A stretch of 64,000 bases of DNA, from positions 6,995,242-7,059,241 of the forward strand of contig NC_133782.1 in assembly GCF_003597395.2 (NCBI RefSeq), in the 5' to 3' direction. This document shows positions 11,595 through 22,400 of this stretch, one piece after another. The notes under the pieces are model-generated. The model was not told the origin of the DNA. It saw only the letters and a list, made by a program, of their open reading frames with translations, and made no database searches. Origin of the DNA: Chelonoidis abingdonii (lineage: Eukaryota; Chordata; Testudines; Testudinidae). Each line of letters opens with the position of its first letter. Position 1 is the first letter of the stretch. The position numbers and the translations under genes are program-made.

Positions 11595-11665
11595 GAGTGA
11601 AATCCTGGCCCCATTGAAATAAAGGCAAAGCTCTCATTGACTTCAGTAGTGCCAGGATTTCACCC
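11595..11665. repeat. Palindromic MITE-like repeat, copy 3
   Basis: Left 'gagtgaaatcctggcccca' faces right 'gtgccaggatttcaccc', with 'attgaaataaaggcaaagc' and 'tcattgacttcag' inside. Best-preserved termini of the family in this window. Confidence 0.75.
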
Positions 11666-11879
11666 TAAATGTTCAGGGGTCTTTGGGGAAGTGGAAGCAA
11701 GGTTATCTTCACAGCCATAAAAAAGAGGATTGAAATCTAAGGTCAATAAAAAGCTAAGCCTAAGAAAATAAAAATGGCTCTGGCAATTCTATTTCACCTT
11801 GGAAAGATCAACATCATTTTTCACACAATGTTTATTCAGCAGAACAACAACTGTGCCTGTGTTTTTAAAGTGAAATAAA

Positions 11880-12110
11880 GGGAGGCGAGGGGCTGTGCTC
11901 CGGAATGTGCTGCCATTCTAGCCTGCTATCATTAAGCCACATCAGACCTTCATAATCATGGTGTTTAATTAAACAACAGAGGCACAGGTCTATGCATTAA
12001 TAATGAGGCCTAGCACTTTAGCATGTCAGGCTAAATACAGTTTTAAATTAATAATGTAGCACGGCAACATTAGTGAGAAAATGAAATCTTATTAACAACT
12101 TAATAAAGTC
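11880..12110. promoter_or_regulatory. Candidate conserved non-coding element, TAAT-rich
   Basis: Non-repetitive block with dense homeodomain-type cores (gtttaattaaacaacag, cattaataatgagg, aaattaataatgtagc) interspersed with ordered non-AT sequence ('tctagcctgctatcattaag'). No coding frame. It resembles vertebrate developmental enhancers in composition; its orthologue in other species was not examined. Confidence 0.35.
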
Positions 12111-12480
12111 TCTTATTTGCTAAAGTTCTAGCTCTCAGGGAACAGTGGGCTGGAAAAACATTTGCCTCCTTTACGGGGGCGGGTGGGAGGAGATATGGTT
12201 TTCTCACACCTTCTGCAATTCCATTATACAGAGCTAGAATATCCTCTAAATATTCCCTGGTGTCTGTAAAAAGACACCATATGCCACTTCTAAACCTAGG
12301 TGTGACGTGGGGCATAATCTGCATATGTTCTCTTTATATAGCTAGTAAGGGGGCCTACTCCCATTTCATTACTGAACAATTTATGGTGCAATGCAGGAGG
12401 CTATTTATGGGGGTCTATATCTATGTAGGTTCTTATTGTCTTCACCATCGTCATATCTGAGCACCTCAAAATCATTAATG

Positions 12481-12750
12481 TATTTATCCTATGCGGGAGG
12501 ACACCGCTTTTATCCCCCTTTTATAGCTGGATAACTGAGGCACAGAGAGAGACTAAACTGGGGATTCACAATTATATTTAGGTTCCTACCTCCCATTCAA
12601 ATCCCACTGAAAACAATGGGAGTTAAGTGCCCTAATAGCTTTATGAAGCCCACCCTGAATGACTCATTCTAGATCACACAGCGACAGAGCAAAAAATGAA
12701 GCCTAGGTCTGGTGAGCCGTAGGTCAATGTCTTAACCACAAAGCCTTCAT
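12481..12750 (-). repeat. MIR/CORE-SINE copy (minus) with an internal insertion
   Basis: On the minus strand the order is a tRNA-like head ('aaggctttgtggttaagaca'), the CORE body and 'tgcctcagttatccagc'. About 95 bp of foreign sequence with 'acctcccattcaaatccc' and 'aatgggagttaagtgccc' (a short palindromic repeat) interrupts it near 12570-12660. Confidence 0.6.
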
Positions 12751-13748
12751 AAGAACATAAGAATGGCTACAGCGGGTCAGACCAAAGGTCCACCTAGCCC
12801 AGTATCCTGTCTTCTGACAGTGGCCAATGCCAGGTGTCCCAGAGGGAATGACCAGAACAGGGAATCACCAAGTGATCCATCCCCTGTTGCCCATTCCTAA
12901 TTCTGGCAAACAGAGGCTAGGGACACCATCCCTGCCATCCTGGCTAATAGCCATTGATGGACCTATCCTCCATGAATTTATAGACTTTACCTTCACAACA
13001 TCCTCTGACAAGGAGTTCCATAGGTTGACTGTGCATTGTGTGAAAAAATACTTCCTTCTGTTTGTATTAAACCTGTTGCCTATTAATGTCCTTTGGTGAC
13101 CCCTAGTTCGTGTGTTTTAAGAAGGAGTAAATAACACTTCCTTATTTGCTTTCTCCGCACCAGTCATGATTTTATAGACTTCTATCATATCACCCCTTAC
13201 ACATCTGTTTTCCAAGCTGAAAAGTCCCAATCTTATTAATCTCTCCTCACATGGCAGCCATTCCATACTCCTAAACATTTTTGTGGCCTTTTCTGAATAT
13301 TTTCCAATTCCAATATTTCTTTTTTGAGATGGGGCGACCACATCTGCACGCAGTATTCAAGATGTGCATATCTTGATTTATATAGAGGTAATATGATATT
13401 TTCTGTCTTATTATCTACCCCTTTCTTTATGATTCCCAACATTCTCTTCACTTTTTTGCCTGCCACTGCACATTGAGTGGATGTTTTTGGAGAACTATCC
13501 ACAATGACTCCAAAATCTCTTTCTTGAGTGGTAACAGCTAATTTAGACCCCATCATTTTGTATGGATAGGTGGGATTATGTATTCCAATATGCATTTATC
13601 CACATTGAATTTCATCTGCCATTTTGTTGCCCAGTCACCTAGTTCTGAGAAGTCTTCGCAGCCTGCCTGAGACTTACAAAATTGCTCAAGATAGTTATCA
13701 TCTGCAAATTTTGCCACCTCAATGTTTACTTCCTGTCTTTAGCACATT
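12748..13748 (-). mobile_element. CR1 LINE 3' half (minus), about 1 kb, decayed ORF
   Basis: The tail 'cataagaacataagaatggc' is the reverse complement of a CR1 3' repeat. Minus-strand frames encode CR1 ORF2 C-terminal fragments: LEYCVQMWSPHLKKEILELE (within 13236-13595) and ERLIRLGLFSLENRCVRGDM (within 13117-13341), in different frames, so at least one frameshift separates them. No catalytic RT core remains. Confidence 0.92.
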
Positions 13749-15099
13749 TATTTCATGCAAAGTAGTCAGCGGTAGAACTAAAACATATATGGACCCATTT
13801 TACTGGCCTTCCCAAGCTGGCTGATGTCAGTCAACAAGCATCTCACCTGAGTAAGGACTGAGCAAAGGTTGTAGGGTTTTTGTCCCAGAGGATTTGGCCA
13901 AACATCTTTGAATGTATACACACCATCTGGGTACTCTTCAGCTGAGAGGACAATGGGAAGGGGCCTTCATGGTGGGAGTGATGTGGGGAAATGGAAAGAC
14001 GGTCACTTTAGGACCTGATCCAGAGCTTGCTGAGGTCAATGGGAATTCTTCAAGAGGCTTTGCATCAGGGCCTCAAGGAACTAACAACAGCACTATCTGC
14101 CCCTGGACACAGTCAGTGATGGAAGGAAGGGAGCCTGCCAAAGGAGTGACTGTTCGGGATGTCCAGCACTGAGAATTTATCTTGTTCAGTATGAAAACCA
14201 TTGGCTTAGAAGGGAAGGAGGCACTGGTGCAAAAACAGCGACACATTAAAGTTCTGTTACTCATTGGGCCAAATCCTGCCTTCAGTTACGCTAGTGCCAA
14301 TCCAAAGACATCCCACGGAAATCAAAAGCATTGCTCTGGATTTGAGGATGGAGTTTCACCCACTGCTTTGATTTGCCTTTTTAATGCAGAAAAAAGCTGC
14401 ACTTGATCATCTGGGTTTGATCGTGTTTAACATTTCATAGGCAGTGTCTTGAGACAGAAAAAAATCTCACATTAAAGCAGGCCAGCGGGAGAGGGGTTGA
14501 CGGCTGGAGTCCCAAGGGCCAGAAGGTCATCTGCCAAGTATGTGGATGTTCCAGATTGAGAGGTAGGAGTTTTCAAGACAGAGGGTGAGAGAGAAATAAA
14601 ATTTCTTCCTGGGCCCAGCATGGAGGCCTCTGAATGGAAATATGTGGAGGATTGTTCATGTGTTTTATTTCTTTGGCCTAATATACAGTGACGACACCCA
14701 CTTTTTCCCAGTTCTGGGAGAAAATACAATTGAATTATGGGAGGCAGCCCCTCACGCACACACACACACACGCACATGCACACACACGCATGCTTTAGCA
14801 AGAGTTGGATTGAGCCGTAATTGTGCCATTCTTCTAAGAGAGATGGGCCTGACTCCCCAGAAGAGTGTTATCTTCCATATACCATGTTTCCAAACAAACA
14901 TCTGTGTTTTCCACATGAGTCCCACTGCAGAGCGAATACAGGTGTTACACAAGTTAGACAAGAGACTCCCATTTTGCCATGTTCTCATTCCACTAATGTG
15001 AGAGCCCAACTCCCGCGAGAGGGGAATGCAAAGCCCAGAGGGAAGCTCAAAGCAGGGAGCTTTGCCTTAGCAACAGATTTCCCGGGGAGGTTTGTATAA
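13749..15099. other. Intergenic DNA with simple repeats
   Basis: No gene recognised. Contains a divergent 'cctgatccag...gaggtcaatgggaattc' repeat fragment near 14010-14075 and a CA microsatellite at 14752-14792. The overlapping open frames near 14.5-15.0 kb include CA-repeat translation and have no recognisable domain. Confidence 0.45.
14752..14792. repeat. (CA)n microsatellite, interrupted
   Basis: A run of CA dinucleotides with a few G and T interruptions. Confidence 0.95.
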
Positions 15100-15720
15100 A
15101 GCAGGAGCTCTCGTTTGCCATGCAAATACTGTCAGCTCTTCTCCTGCAGCAGCCGCCCAAGGTTCTGGGTTCCGCTTGTTCACAGTCCATGCTTGGAGCG
15201 TGCAACTCAACAGCTCTCCAAGAGGTCTAACGCTCATGAGACGCCAAACATCTATGACATAAAAATCATCTCTTGGGCAACCTTCGCTGCCAATCGCCCC
15301 ACTTTACATAATGAATAGACTAACGGGACTGAGTCTGACTGCACGATGACAGGGGACTCCTCGGGGCTGCCCCCATCCGAGTAAAAAACCATCATCATCA
15401 TCATCATCTCACAGCAACTCCTTATGTTTCTGCATTAGGCTCACAAAACTCCAGGCAACGAATGCTTGTAACAAATATCCTTCATTTGCTTTTTAACTGC
15501 GATGAGGAGAGGCACTGGGCTCTGGCCTTTCATTCTTCTCTCCTTTTCTTTCCTCCTAATTTATTAATATTTAATTCACCACACGGTGTAAAAATCATTT
15601 CTGCAAAGACGCCAGAATGGAAGGGATCGAAATCAACAGCCAAGCTCTCACAAGCCACATTCAATCCCCTCTTAATCCATTTTCAACTGCTCCCCTGTCT
15701 GATTAGAACAGCCGGGACTC
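15100..15720. promoter_or_regulatory. Candidate conserved non-coding element cluster
   Basis: About 600 bp of unique-looking sequence. It includes a consensus octamer ATGCAAAT at 15120-15127 (POU-factor site), retained CpGs, TAAT-type sites (ttattaatatttaattcacc) and a CAT trinucleotide tract at 15390-15408. The small open frames across it do not resemble any protein. Function is inferred only from composition. Confidence 0.35.
15390..15408. repeat. (CAT)n microsatellite
   Basis: Six CAT units. Confidence 0.9.
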
Positions 15721-15833
15721 TGCCAACGCTTGGATGCTCCAGTTGCAGCAGTAGAGAAAGGTCCGAAAATAATGGAAAGACCTTCTGGAAAGGAAAAGAA
15801 AGCTCGGCTTTGTGAATATCTGGGGGAAGGTCT

Positions 15834-16258
15834 AAGAGCCCCAGTCATGGAGCAGGACCCCATTGTGCCAGGCACTATACAAACAAAGAACAAAGAGACA
15901 GTTCCTGCCCCAAAAACATAGTCACCGAGCACCCGTGGGGAAAAAATGGTGGGTGCTGAGCACCGACCGGCAGCCCCCCTATCAGCACCTCCTCCTCCCT
16001 CCCTGTGCCTCCCGCCTGCCACAATCAGCTGTTTCATGGCTTGCTGGAGGGTCAAGGGGGAGGAGTGAGGATGCAGCACATTTGGGGGAGGGGCAGAATG
16101 GGGCAGGAAGAGGTGGAGCGGAGCTGGAGCAGGGGCAGGAAGAGGCAGGGCAGGGAAGGGGTGGAGTGGGGGTGGGGCCTGGGACAGAACCTGGGGTAGA
16201 GCACCCCCTGACACAATGAAAAGTCAGCACCTGTGCCCCAAAAGCTTACAGTCTACAG
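15834..16258 (-). repeat. SINE/LINE 3'-tail copy (minus), split by a DNA element
   Basis: 'caggaccccattgtgccagg', 'cactatacaaacaaagaac' and 'gttcctgccccaaa' form a tail unit recurring at 20925 and 60640 (minus) and 29860 (plus). It stops at 15915 and resumes at about 16240 with 'aaaagcttacagtct', the expected continuation. The gap between is filled by the element at 15916-16233. Confidence 0.65.
15916..16233. mobile_element. GC-rich non-autonomous DNA element inserted in a SINE tail
   Basis: Flanked by the direct repeat tgccccaaaa (15906-15915 and 16234-16243), which contains an 8-10 bp target duplication. The ends 'catagtcaccgagcacc' and, reverse-complemented, 'caggtgctgacttttc' are weak inverted repeats. 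The interior is purine-rich (GGGGCAGG-type). The long minus-strand proline-rich frame over 15672-16214 is this element, not a gene. Confidence 0.6.
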
Positions 16259-16849
16259 TCTTGGGCCAGATTCTGCTCTCAGCTATGCTGTCTATGCTGG
16301 TACAAAGTGGTCGCCAAAGAGCTGTCAGGTCTCCCCATGGAATGCCCCAGCATAAGAGTCTCCCTTGCAAGAGTCCCTCACCCATTGGAGTAGGGCATCC
16401 TTCCATGCCAGCTATTCCCTGAATGCCAGAAAGCCCCCTGGAGCCATGGCAGCTGGGATGCACTCCATGTTGGCTGCCCTGTGCCAAGAGGAGCCAAACC
16501 AGCATGGCAGCCCCAGGATAGGGTAGGCACAAGCCACTTCCCCTCAGTTCCCGCACTGCAGAGATGGCTTGGAGGCCTTAGAGGTTTGGGGGTTGAGGGG
16601 GAGCTGCTCCTATTGAAATTAATGGGAAAGTTCTCATTGCCTTCACCAGGAGCAAAACATGTCCCAGGTCAGTGCAGAGCTAGCCAGCGGAGCATGTTTG
16701 CCACCTGGTCCAATGCTGCTAAACACCAGGTTCCCCCCAATAATTTAGAAAGATACCCTTTAAAATGCCCCCCCGAAGGTAGCAAAGTCTGGCACATCCA
16801 TCTTAAAGCCTCTGGAGCTCAGGCCTAAGCAAGTGAATCCTTAATATCA

Positions 16850-16950
16850 GCTCTGGGACTAGAACCTGGGTCACCTGATTCCCAGTCCAGAACAGCCTGG
16901 TGACTAGATTTCTGTTCCACCTGGGCTGCCCAGTAATTATGTGACAATAA
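16850..16950 (-). repeat. MIR-like SINE fragment (minus)
   Basis: 'gggactagaacctgggtcac' and 'tgattcccagtccag' match the reverse complement of the tRNA-derived head and B-box region of amniote MIR copies. Confidence 0.55.
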
Positions 16951-17577
16951 CCCACAGCAATTTACCCTGCTGAACGTGCCGCTCCCATTTCCCTTTCACA
17001 CTGCAGCTGTTTATTACTTTACTCTTTGCAGAAAAGTAGCTAACTTATTGACAGGGTATATAGCCCGCCTTCCGGAGGACAGCAGGGAAATGGTTAACAG
17101 TAGCCCTTTGGCTGGAGGAAGGCACACAGCTGCCTGCCCTGAGCTGGGCTGGGCCAGGCCAGCTATCAGCCATCAACTAATTTCCCATACACTCTATAAG
17201 AGAGTTGCTGTGAGGTGCTGAGGCTGCTATGGGGATGAGAGGAAAAAGTGGGTGGTTGGGTTTTGTTTTTTGTGTGCTTGGGAATAGGCTGAAGCAGGTT
17301 AGGCCTTATCCCGTTGGCTTCAGAAGATGGCTGTGACAGGCCCTGATGTAGCAGAGCCTGGACTTTAGAGGGATGGGGTATTTTTACACTGATTTCTTCT
17401 GTTTTACAGCAAAGCTCCCCCTAAGAATGCAGGTGCCACCTTCTTCCTCCTCTCTGCTACCTGTTGTGCAGACCTCCAAGCACATCTCTTCCTTTAGCAC
17501 CAGCAATGACATACTCTAAAAGCACATAAGAAATATTATGGGTATGATAGTAACACTTAGAGGTTCTAACCAATACT
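16951..17577. other. Intergenic DNA, nothing recognised
   Basis: No gene and no classified repeat. The short open frames carry no recognisable motif. Confidence 0.45.
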
Positions 17578-17785
17578 AGGGCCCCCTTGTGCCAGGTACT
17601 GTACACATACCTAGCAAGAAACGATGCCTGTCCCTCGTCTAAATGGACCAGATAGGCAGAGGTGGAAAACGAAACAGAGGCAGGATGTGACTTGACCAAA
17701 GTCACATGGCAGATCAGTGGCAGACCTAGGAAGAGAAGCCAGGACGCCTACTTCCCCATCTAGTACCCTAGCCACTGGGCCAAGT
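17578..17785 (-). repeat. MIR/CORE-SINE copy (minus), nearly full length
   Basis: Tail 'ttgtgccaggtactgtacac' is followed by 'aaacagaggcaggatgtgac', 'ttgaccaaagtcacatggca' and the tRNA-like head ending 'ctagccactgggcca'. Read on the minus strand, this is the standard SINE order. Confidence 0.75.
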
Positions 17786-18592
17786 TGTTCTGAGGAGGGG
17801 GAGTACTGCTCATTAATCTCACCTTCCTAAAACAGTCTGTGATCGCTACAGTCCTGCTTCTGGAAGAACAAATCTCCCCTTCTAATCGCAGGTGTGTGCA
17901 GCACAATGTAGGCAATAGGACCCCACCTTTCCCCAAGGCTGATTGTGTCATCAGCCCATGATGTCTTGAGGAACAGATAACCCCAGTGGCCCCACTGATA
18001 TCCAGAGATCTGCTATGCTAGTCCTCCGAGGCAGTCAATCTGAATGCTCTCAGCCCTTCTGCAGCCTTCCTTCAGGCTCATACAGCTGACCAAGATATCA
18101 GGTGAAGGCTGCTTCTGAAATCATTCAGCACAACTGCATAATTAACCAGAAGGGGGTGCTACAAGACCAATTAATCTGCTCATGCAAATATATATAATGT
18201 ATAGTACTGAAACATACAGGGAATCTGTTACTCCCACTCCCCCTAACAGCCCATGCAAAGCAAATGGCACTTCCATTCCTCTTTTGAACCTATTTCATAA
18301 GTCAAGGCCTAAGCATTGGAAGATTCACCAGCTCTCTTCCTTCCAGGAGAAATCTATTCAAAAGGAGAAACAATTAAAAACTCTCTGCCAAGTGTTGTAA
18401 AATGCACAATATTCTCATAACCATCTTTTTGCTGCCACCTAGTGGGGAAAGACCAGACTTGTAAGTGAAAGAGCGAAACCTGCACATCAGGATCCTGCTC
18501 ATTTAGTCAACCTCCTGCTGCTTTAAGAGACTGCCTGAAAATAACCCAAAAGTTCTGTGTGAGGTTTTGCTCCCCCTCTGTTGAATGGCTAC
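17786..18592. other. Intergenic DNA with a CTCF-like site
   Basis: No gene recognised. The only specific feature is the CTCF consensus at 18432-18445 (own entry). Confidence 0.45.
18432..18445 (-). promoter_or_regulatory. CTCF-binding-site consensus
   Basis: Minus strand reads CCACTAGGTGGCAG, a full match to the vertebrate CTCF core CCASYAGRKGGCRS. CTCF sites mark loop anchors and insulators and act in an orientation-dependent way; this one lies about 16.7 kb upstream of BHLHE23. Occupancy cannot be judged, and some CTCF sites are carried by SINEs. Confidence 0.5.
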
Positions 18593-18604
18593 CTTCATTA
18601 AGCA

Positions 18605-18739
18605 GGTTTCAAAGTAGCAGCCATGTTAGTCTGTATCCACCAAAAGAACAGGAGTCCTTGTAGCACCTTAGAGACTAACAAATTTATTTGAGCGTAAGCT
18701 TCCATGGGCTACAGCCCCCTTCATCGGATGCATAGATTG
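18605..18739 (-). mobile_element. Short hairpin retroposon (Penelope-like or SINE-like), 135 bp, with 12-bp TSD
   Basis: Minus strand reads 'tgcatccgatgaagggggct', 'gtagcccatggaagcttacg', then 'tttgttagtctctaaggtgc' and ends 'agactaacatggctgctac'. The perfect direct repeat cttcattaagca flanks it at 18593-18604 and 18740-18751. The 3' part can pair GTTAGTCT with AGACTAAC. The 5' part resembles the CUGANGA-stem-GAAA core of a hammerhead ribozyme, degraded in this copy (CCGATGA, GGAA). Confidence 0.75.
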
Positions 18740-19009
18740 CTTCATTAAGCAATTTATCAGTCCACTGAGAGACAGTTGAGGACAGATGTCATCACTAATC
18801 TCTCATCAGCTACAAAATTTTCCTTTGTACAGCAACTTATTGTGCAGAGACACCTCAAGGCACTTTATAAAAGGTTTCAAGGAAATTGTGGATGCATCCA
18901 TAGAGCAAAATTAAGGACTGCTGTGCTTTTCCTATGGTGATTCTCTGTTAAAGCAAGGGGATTTTCCATTGTCATTCACAGAGTGATTTATTGTTATTTA
19001 CTTGAATTA

Positions 19010-19235
19010 CAGTAATGCCTAGAGGCCCCATCTAGAACAAACAGCCCCTGCCCTGAGGAGCTAACAGAGTAACTATACAAAACAGAAAAGAGCAGGAGAA
19101 AGGAAGTAAAATTATCCCTCTTTTACAGATGGCCTCAAAGAGATCAAGTGACTTGACCAAGGTCACACAGTCTGTGGCACGGCTGATGACAGAAGCCAAA
19201 TCTCCTTGCCAGGGCCTTAACCAGAGGCCCGCCCT
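19010..19235 (-). repeat. MIR-like SINE copy (minus)
   Basis: 'gtaatgcctagaggccccat', 'cctgccctgaggagctaaca', 'ttttacagatggcctcaaag' and 'gacttgaccaaggtcacaca' follow the reversed SINE order, ending in a worn tRNA-like head. Confidence 0.7.
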
Positions 19236-20924
19236 TCCTCTGAAAATGAATGAGTGACAGCACGTTTCTTCTCTCAGGGATGTATAGAGAGGAGGGATTA
19301 AACCACTGGTACAATAGCCACACCTCATGATTCAGTTTAGGGAGGTCAATACAGTGCTAACTAGCAGGGCTGGATCAGAGATAATTCCACCTGAGGTTCT
19401 GAAAGCCTTAATCAGTGAAGGGGAACACCCTGAAGCTAATGCAGACTCTGCTAACAAGTGTAACTGAGCCAGAAGGGGAGTTGTGTGCTTCCTGCCTCTG
19501 GGGCAGCACAGACTCCCACGAACAGCATTTTTTTTAACAGGTTGTAGACTAATTATCAGCAAAAAGAGGCCTTGCAGCCCCATGCTTGGGACAGGACACA
19601 GCCGGGCTGTGAGAGAGGTGAGAATGTCCTCTGGAAAGGCCAGAAGAGGGATTTCCCACAACCAGAGCAGAGCTGAACTAACAGTGGCTGTACCGGAGAG
19701 CCCCCAAAAAGCAGTGGAGAAGATGGACCACGGAGGCTACTTAAGAGTGGCCGAGCTGTAGCTGTCACAACAAAAAGGGACTGATATCTCCTTCACAAAG
19801 CAATGACTGAGGCAAAGATACAGATACTACCAGGGGTTCTCTTCCCCCACCCATCTCCGGACAGGAAAATCCCCTGCTGCCCTTTCAAGGAATCACTGAG
19901 TCCCCTTTGTGAAGAAGCAGAACAAAGGGTAGTTAATCTAGGCCAAGAACCTAGCTGGCCAATTAGTTAAAAACATTGACTGACTAATTCTAGACCCCAA
20001 TGGGGTAAGCAGAAAACACAAAGGTAGAGTATTAAGGCTAATTTGTTTAAAAATAAATCTAAGCCATTAGTGGGTCCGTTTTCCCTGAAAACGCCTCTGA
20101 AAACCAATATAGCAAAGGAACTGGATCCACCATCCACCAGCTGCTTTTAAATGTGAAGAGAGGAGGTGAACTAAGGGAAAACTGCTCCACCACAGTCAGT
20201 AAATGTCTCCAGCCATTTGAGAATTGAGGGGCCAGTGTCCAAGCTCACAAAGATGTTTAGGAGGGAGAGCACCCAAGCCTGGAGCTGCTGAATAGCACAA
20301 AACATGAGTCACAGATACTGAAATTCAAGCATATTCCCAGCAAGAACTAGGTGAATAATCAAATCACTATTTGTCATACATAATAATATCTAACTCTCAT
20401 CTAGCACTTTTCATCAGTAGATCTACCTAGATACAATGAGAAAAAAATTGACATTTTCCAAAACAAATTACTCAATAAATTTGTTTGCGAATTATCTGCC
20501 AGTTTCTCCCCAAGCTTCTCAAATCAGCTGTTTCTTTCTAAGAGCGAGCCATGGTATAAAGGTGCAGGAAAGAACAAGACACCAGGAATGCCTGATCCAG
20601 TTCTAATCCAGTCTCTGACACTGATTCCTTGTAAAAAGCAGATGATAATATTCCTTTGCATGATTCAGAGTGGTATTATGAGGATTAATTAATTCTGTAA
20701 TGTGTTTTGAAGATGGCAATGTAAAGTATTTTTATGTCTTCCTATTACGCTCCCATCCATGCCCTCAATTGTATCACATCACGGGAGGGAATTGCCTCCA
20801 ATGGCCTAACTGGCAAAAATGTGACTTCCATTGAAAACAGGAAGCCAGGAAGTTTGCTACCAGAATAAAAGGAGCCAACTGGCCTCTTTCTTCTCCATTA
20901 TGGCTTAGAGCCCCCTGTCAGAGA

Positions 20925-21050
20925 TCAGGGCCCCATTATTCCAGGCACTGTGCAAATGATTAAAACAAAGACAGAGTCCCTACCCTGGAGAGCTCACAAT
21001 CAAGGGTTATAATCTGCAACAAGTGGATAACCAGGGGTGGCAAAATGCAG
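20925..21050 (-). repeat. SINE/LINE 3'-tail fragment (minus)
   Basis: 'cagggccccattattccagg', 'cactgtgcaaatgattaaaa' and 'gtccctaccctggagagctc' match the tail unit seen at 15834 and 60640. Confidence 0.6.
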
Positions 21051-21374
21051 AACAGTGAAGACAAGCACATTTGCAAAAATAAGTAGTTTCAGTGGACATA
21101 GTGGGCTCAGGTGGCCTTCAGCCACCACCATATGCATCTAACTAGGTAATGGTTCATATTTTTTCTGCTCAGTGTCTCTTGCTAACTCCGTAGTTGATTC
21201 TCTATTGCCCATGCTGAAAGGTGTCAGGAGAGAGAAGCTTGTATTTATTCATCAGTAGCTCCACTTTCTTTATTTCTGTCTTGTTGAGCACAATGCACAA
21301 GCACTCCATCTCCTGTGAATTGAGTATAGTGGATGATTGCCTCATGTCCCTTGACCACACATACCTGACCCCAC

Positions 21375-21394
21375 ATCTCTCTCTCTCTCTCTCC
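21375..21394. repeat. (CT)n microsatellite
   Basis: Uninterrupted CT dinucleotide run of about nine units. Confidence 0.9.
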
Positions 21395-22239
21395 TTATTT
21401 CCAGCCATTTGCTCTGAAGTAGAGGAAGGGGTCCTAGGCTTGCTAAAATGCTAGCTGCCTTTCAGAAACCAGGCATAGATTTGCATGGAAGGCACTCAGA
21501 TACTGCAGTGATTGGCAGCGGTATAACACCCTAAGACAGACATTAAAAAAGTTCACTCCTTACCATCGCCCTTACCCTTTGGTCCTCACTCTGAAGTTTT
21601 ATCACTTTATAATCTCTGCCTCATTGCTTTGGCTAATGAAAAGCATGTGGGGAGTTTTCGGTTAATTTATAACTATTAAAATTTCACAGAGGTCATCTAT
21701 GTGAATTGCCTTCTGCATTCTTTCATGAGGCAAAAAAATGCAATCCATTAAATAGGCGCTAGGTGTCACTATATGACTTTTAAAAACAAGATGCACTCAA
21801 TTTCCTGCAAGTTATTTATAAATGAAGGTATTTTTTTCACATCTGACTCCACTGAATGTCCAGTCAAGATACACAGCACTGGTTGCAGAACCACAGAGGA
21901 AGATTGATACATCACATACTGTGGACTTTTAATCTCAATACAATAAAAGGCAAATGATATTTTAATGCACAGTATGTTTGGACACAAATCTTTAAAGCCC
22001 TTGGTCAGGGCACATTGGTCTTATTTTTTAATCTTCTCTGTTTTCTATTTATGTTTTGTTCTTAGTGTAACAAACTCGTGCTATTGTGTTTTCTATGCTT
22101 CTTTCCGTCCCTTCTCAAATGGAAAAATGCCCATTTCTGACCTAGACCATGTGGTCAAAACTTAATTCAGACAGAGTTGGACACACAACCAGATTTCTTT
22201 TTAAATAAGGTGACAAGTCTTCACTTGTAATAAGTTTGT

Positions 22240-22400
22240 TCTTAGGAACTTAGAACACAGGAGTGGAAGGGGCTTCCTGGATCACTGAGTCCAGTTCCCA
22301 CCTATGTCAGGCAACTCAATTTTATAACCTCACCTGTAAACTTAGCAACTTCCATTTTAAAACTAGTTGGGTTGTTTGCCCTGGTGTAGTAATTTAGCTA
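22240..22400 (-). mobile_element. Old CR1 LINE 3' fragment (minus)
   Basis: 'ggagtggaaggggcttcctg', 'gatcactgagtccagttccc' and 'aacttccattttaaaactag' correspond to a diverged CR1 3' end in reverse orientation. Confidence 0.6.

Noticed and set aside
15672..16214. 180-codon minus-strand proline-rich frame
   Set aside because: It crosses the border of a GC-rich transposable element and a SINE tail; composition artefact.
19542..19617. Possible exon between a 'ttttttttaacag' acceptor-like and a 'gaggtgagaa' donor-like signal
   Set aside because: The short frame through it has no recognisable protein and single splice-like motifs are common by chance.
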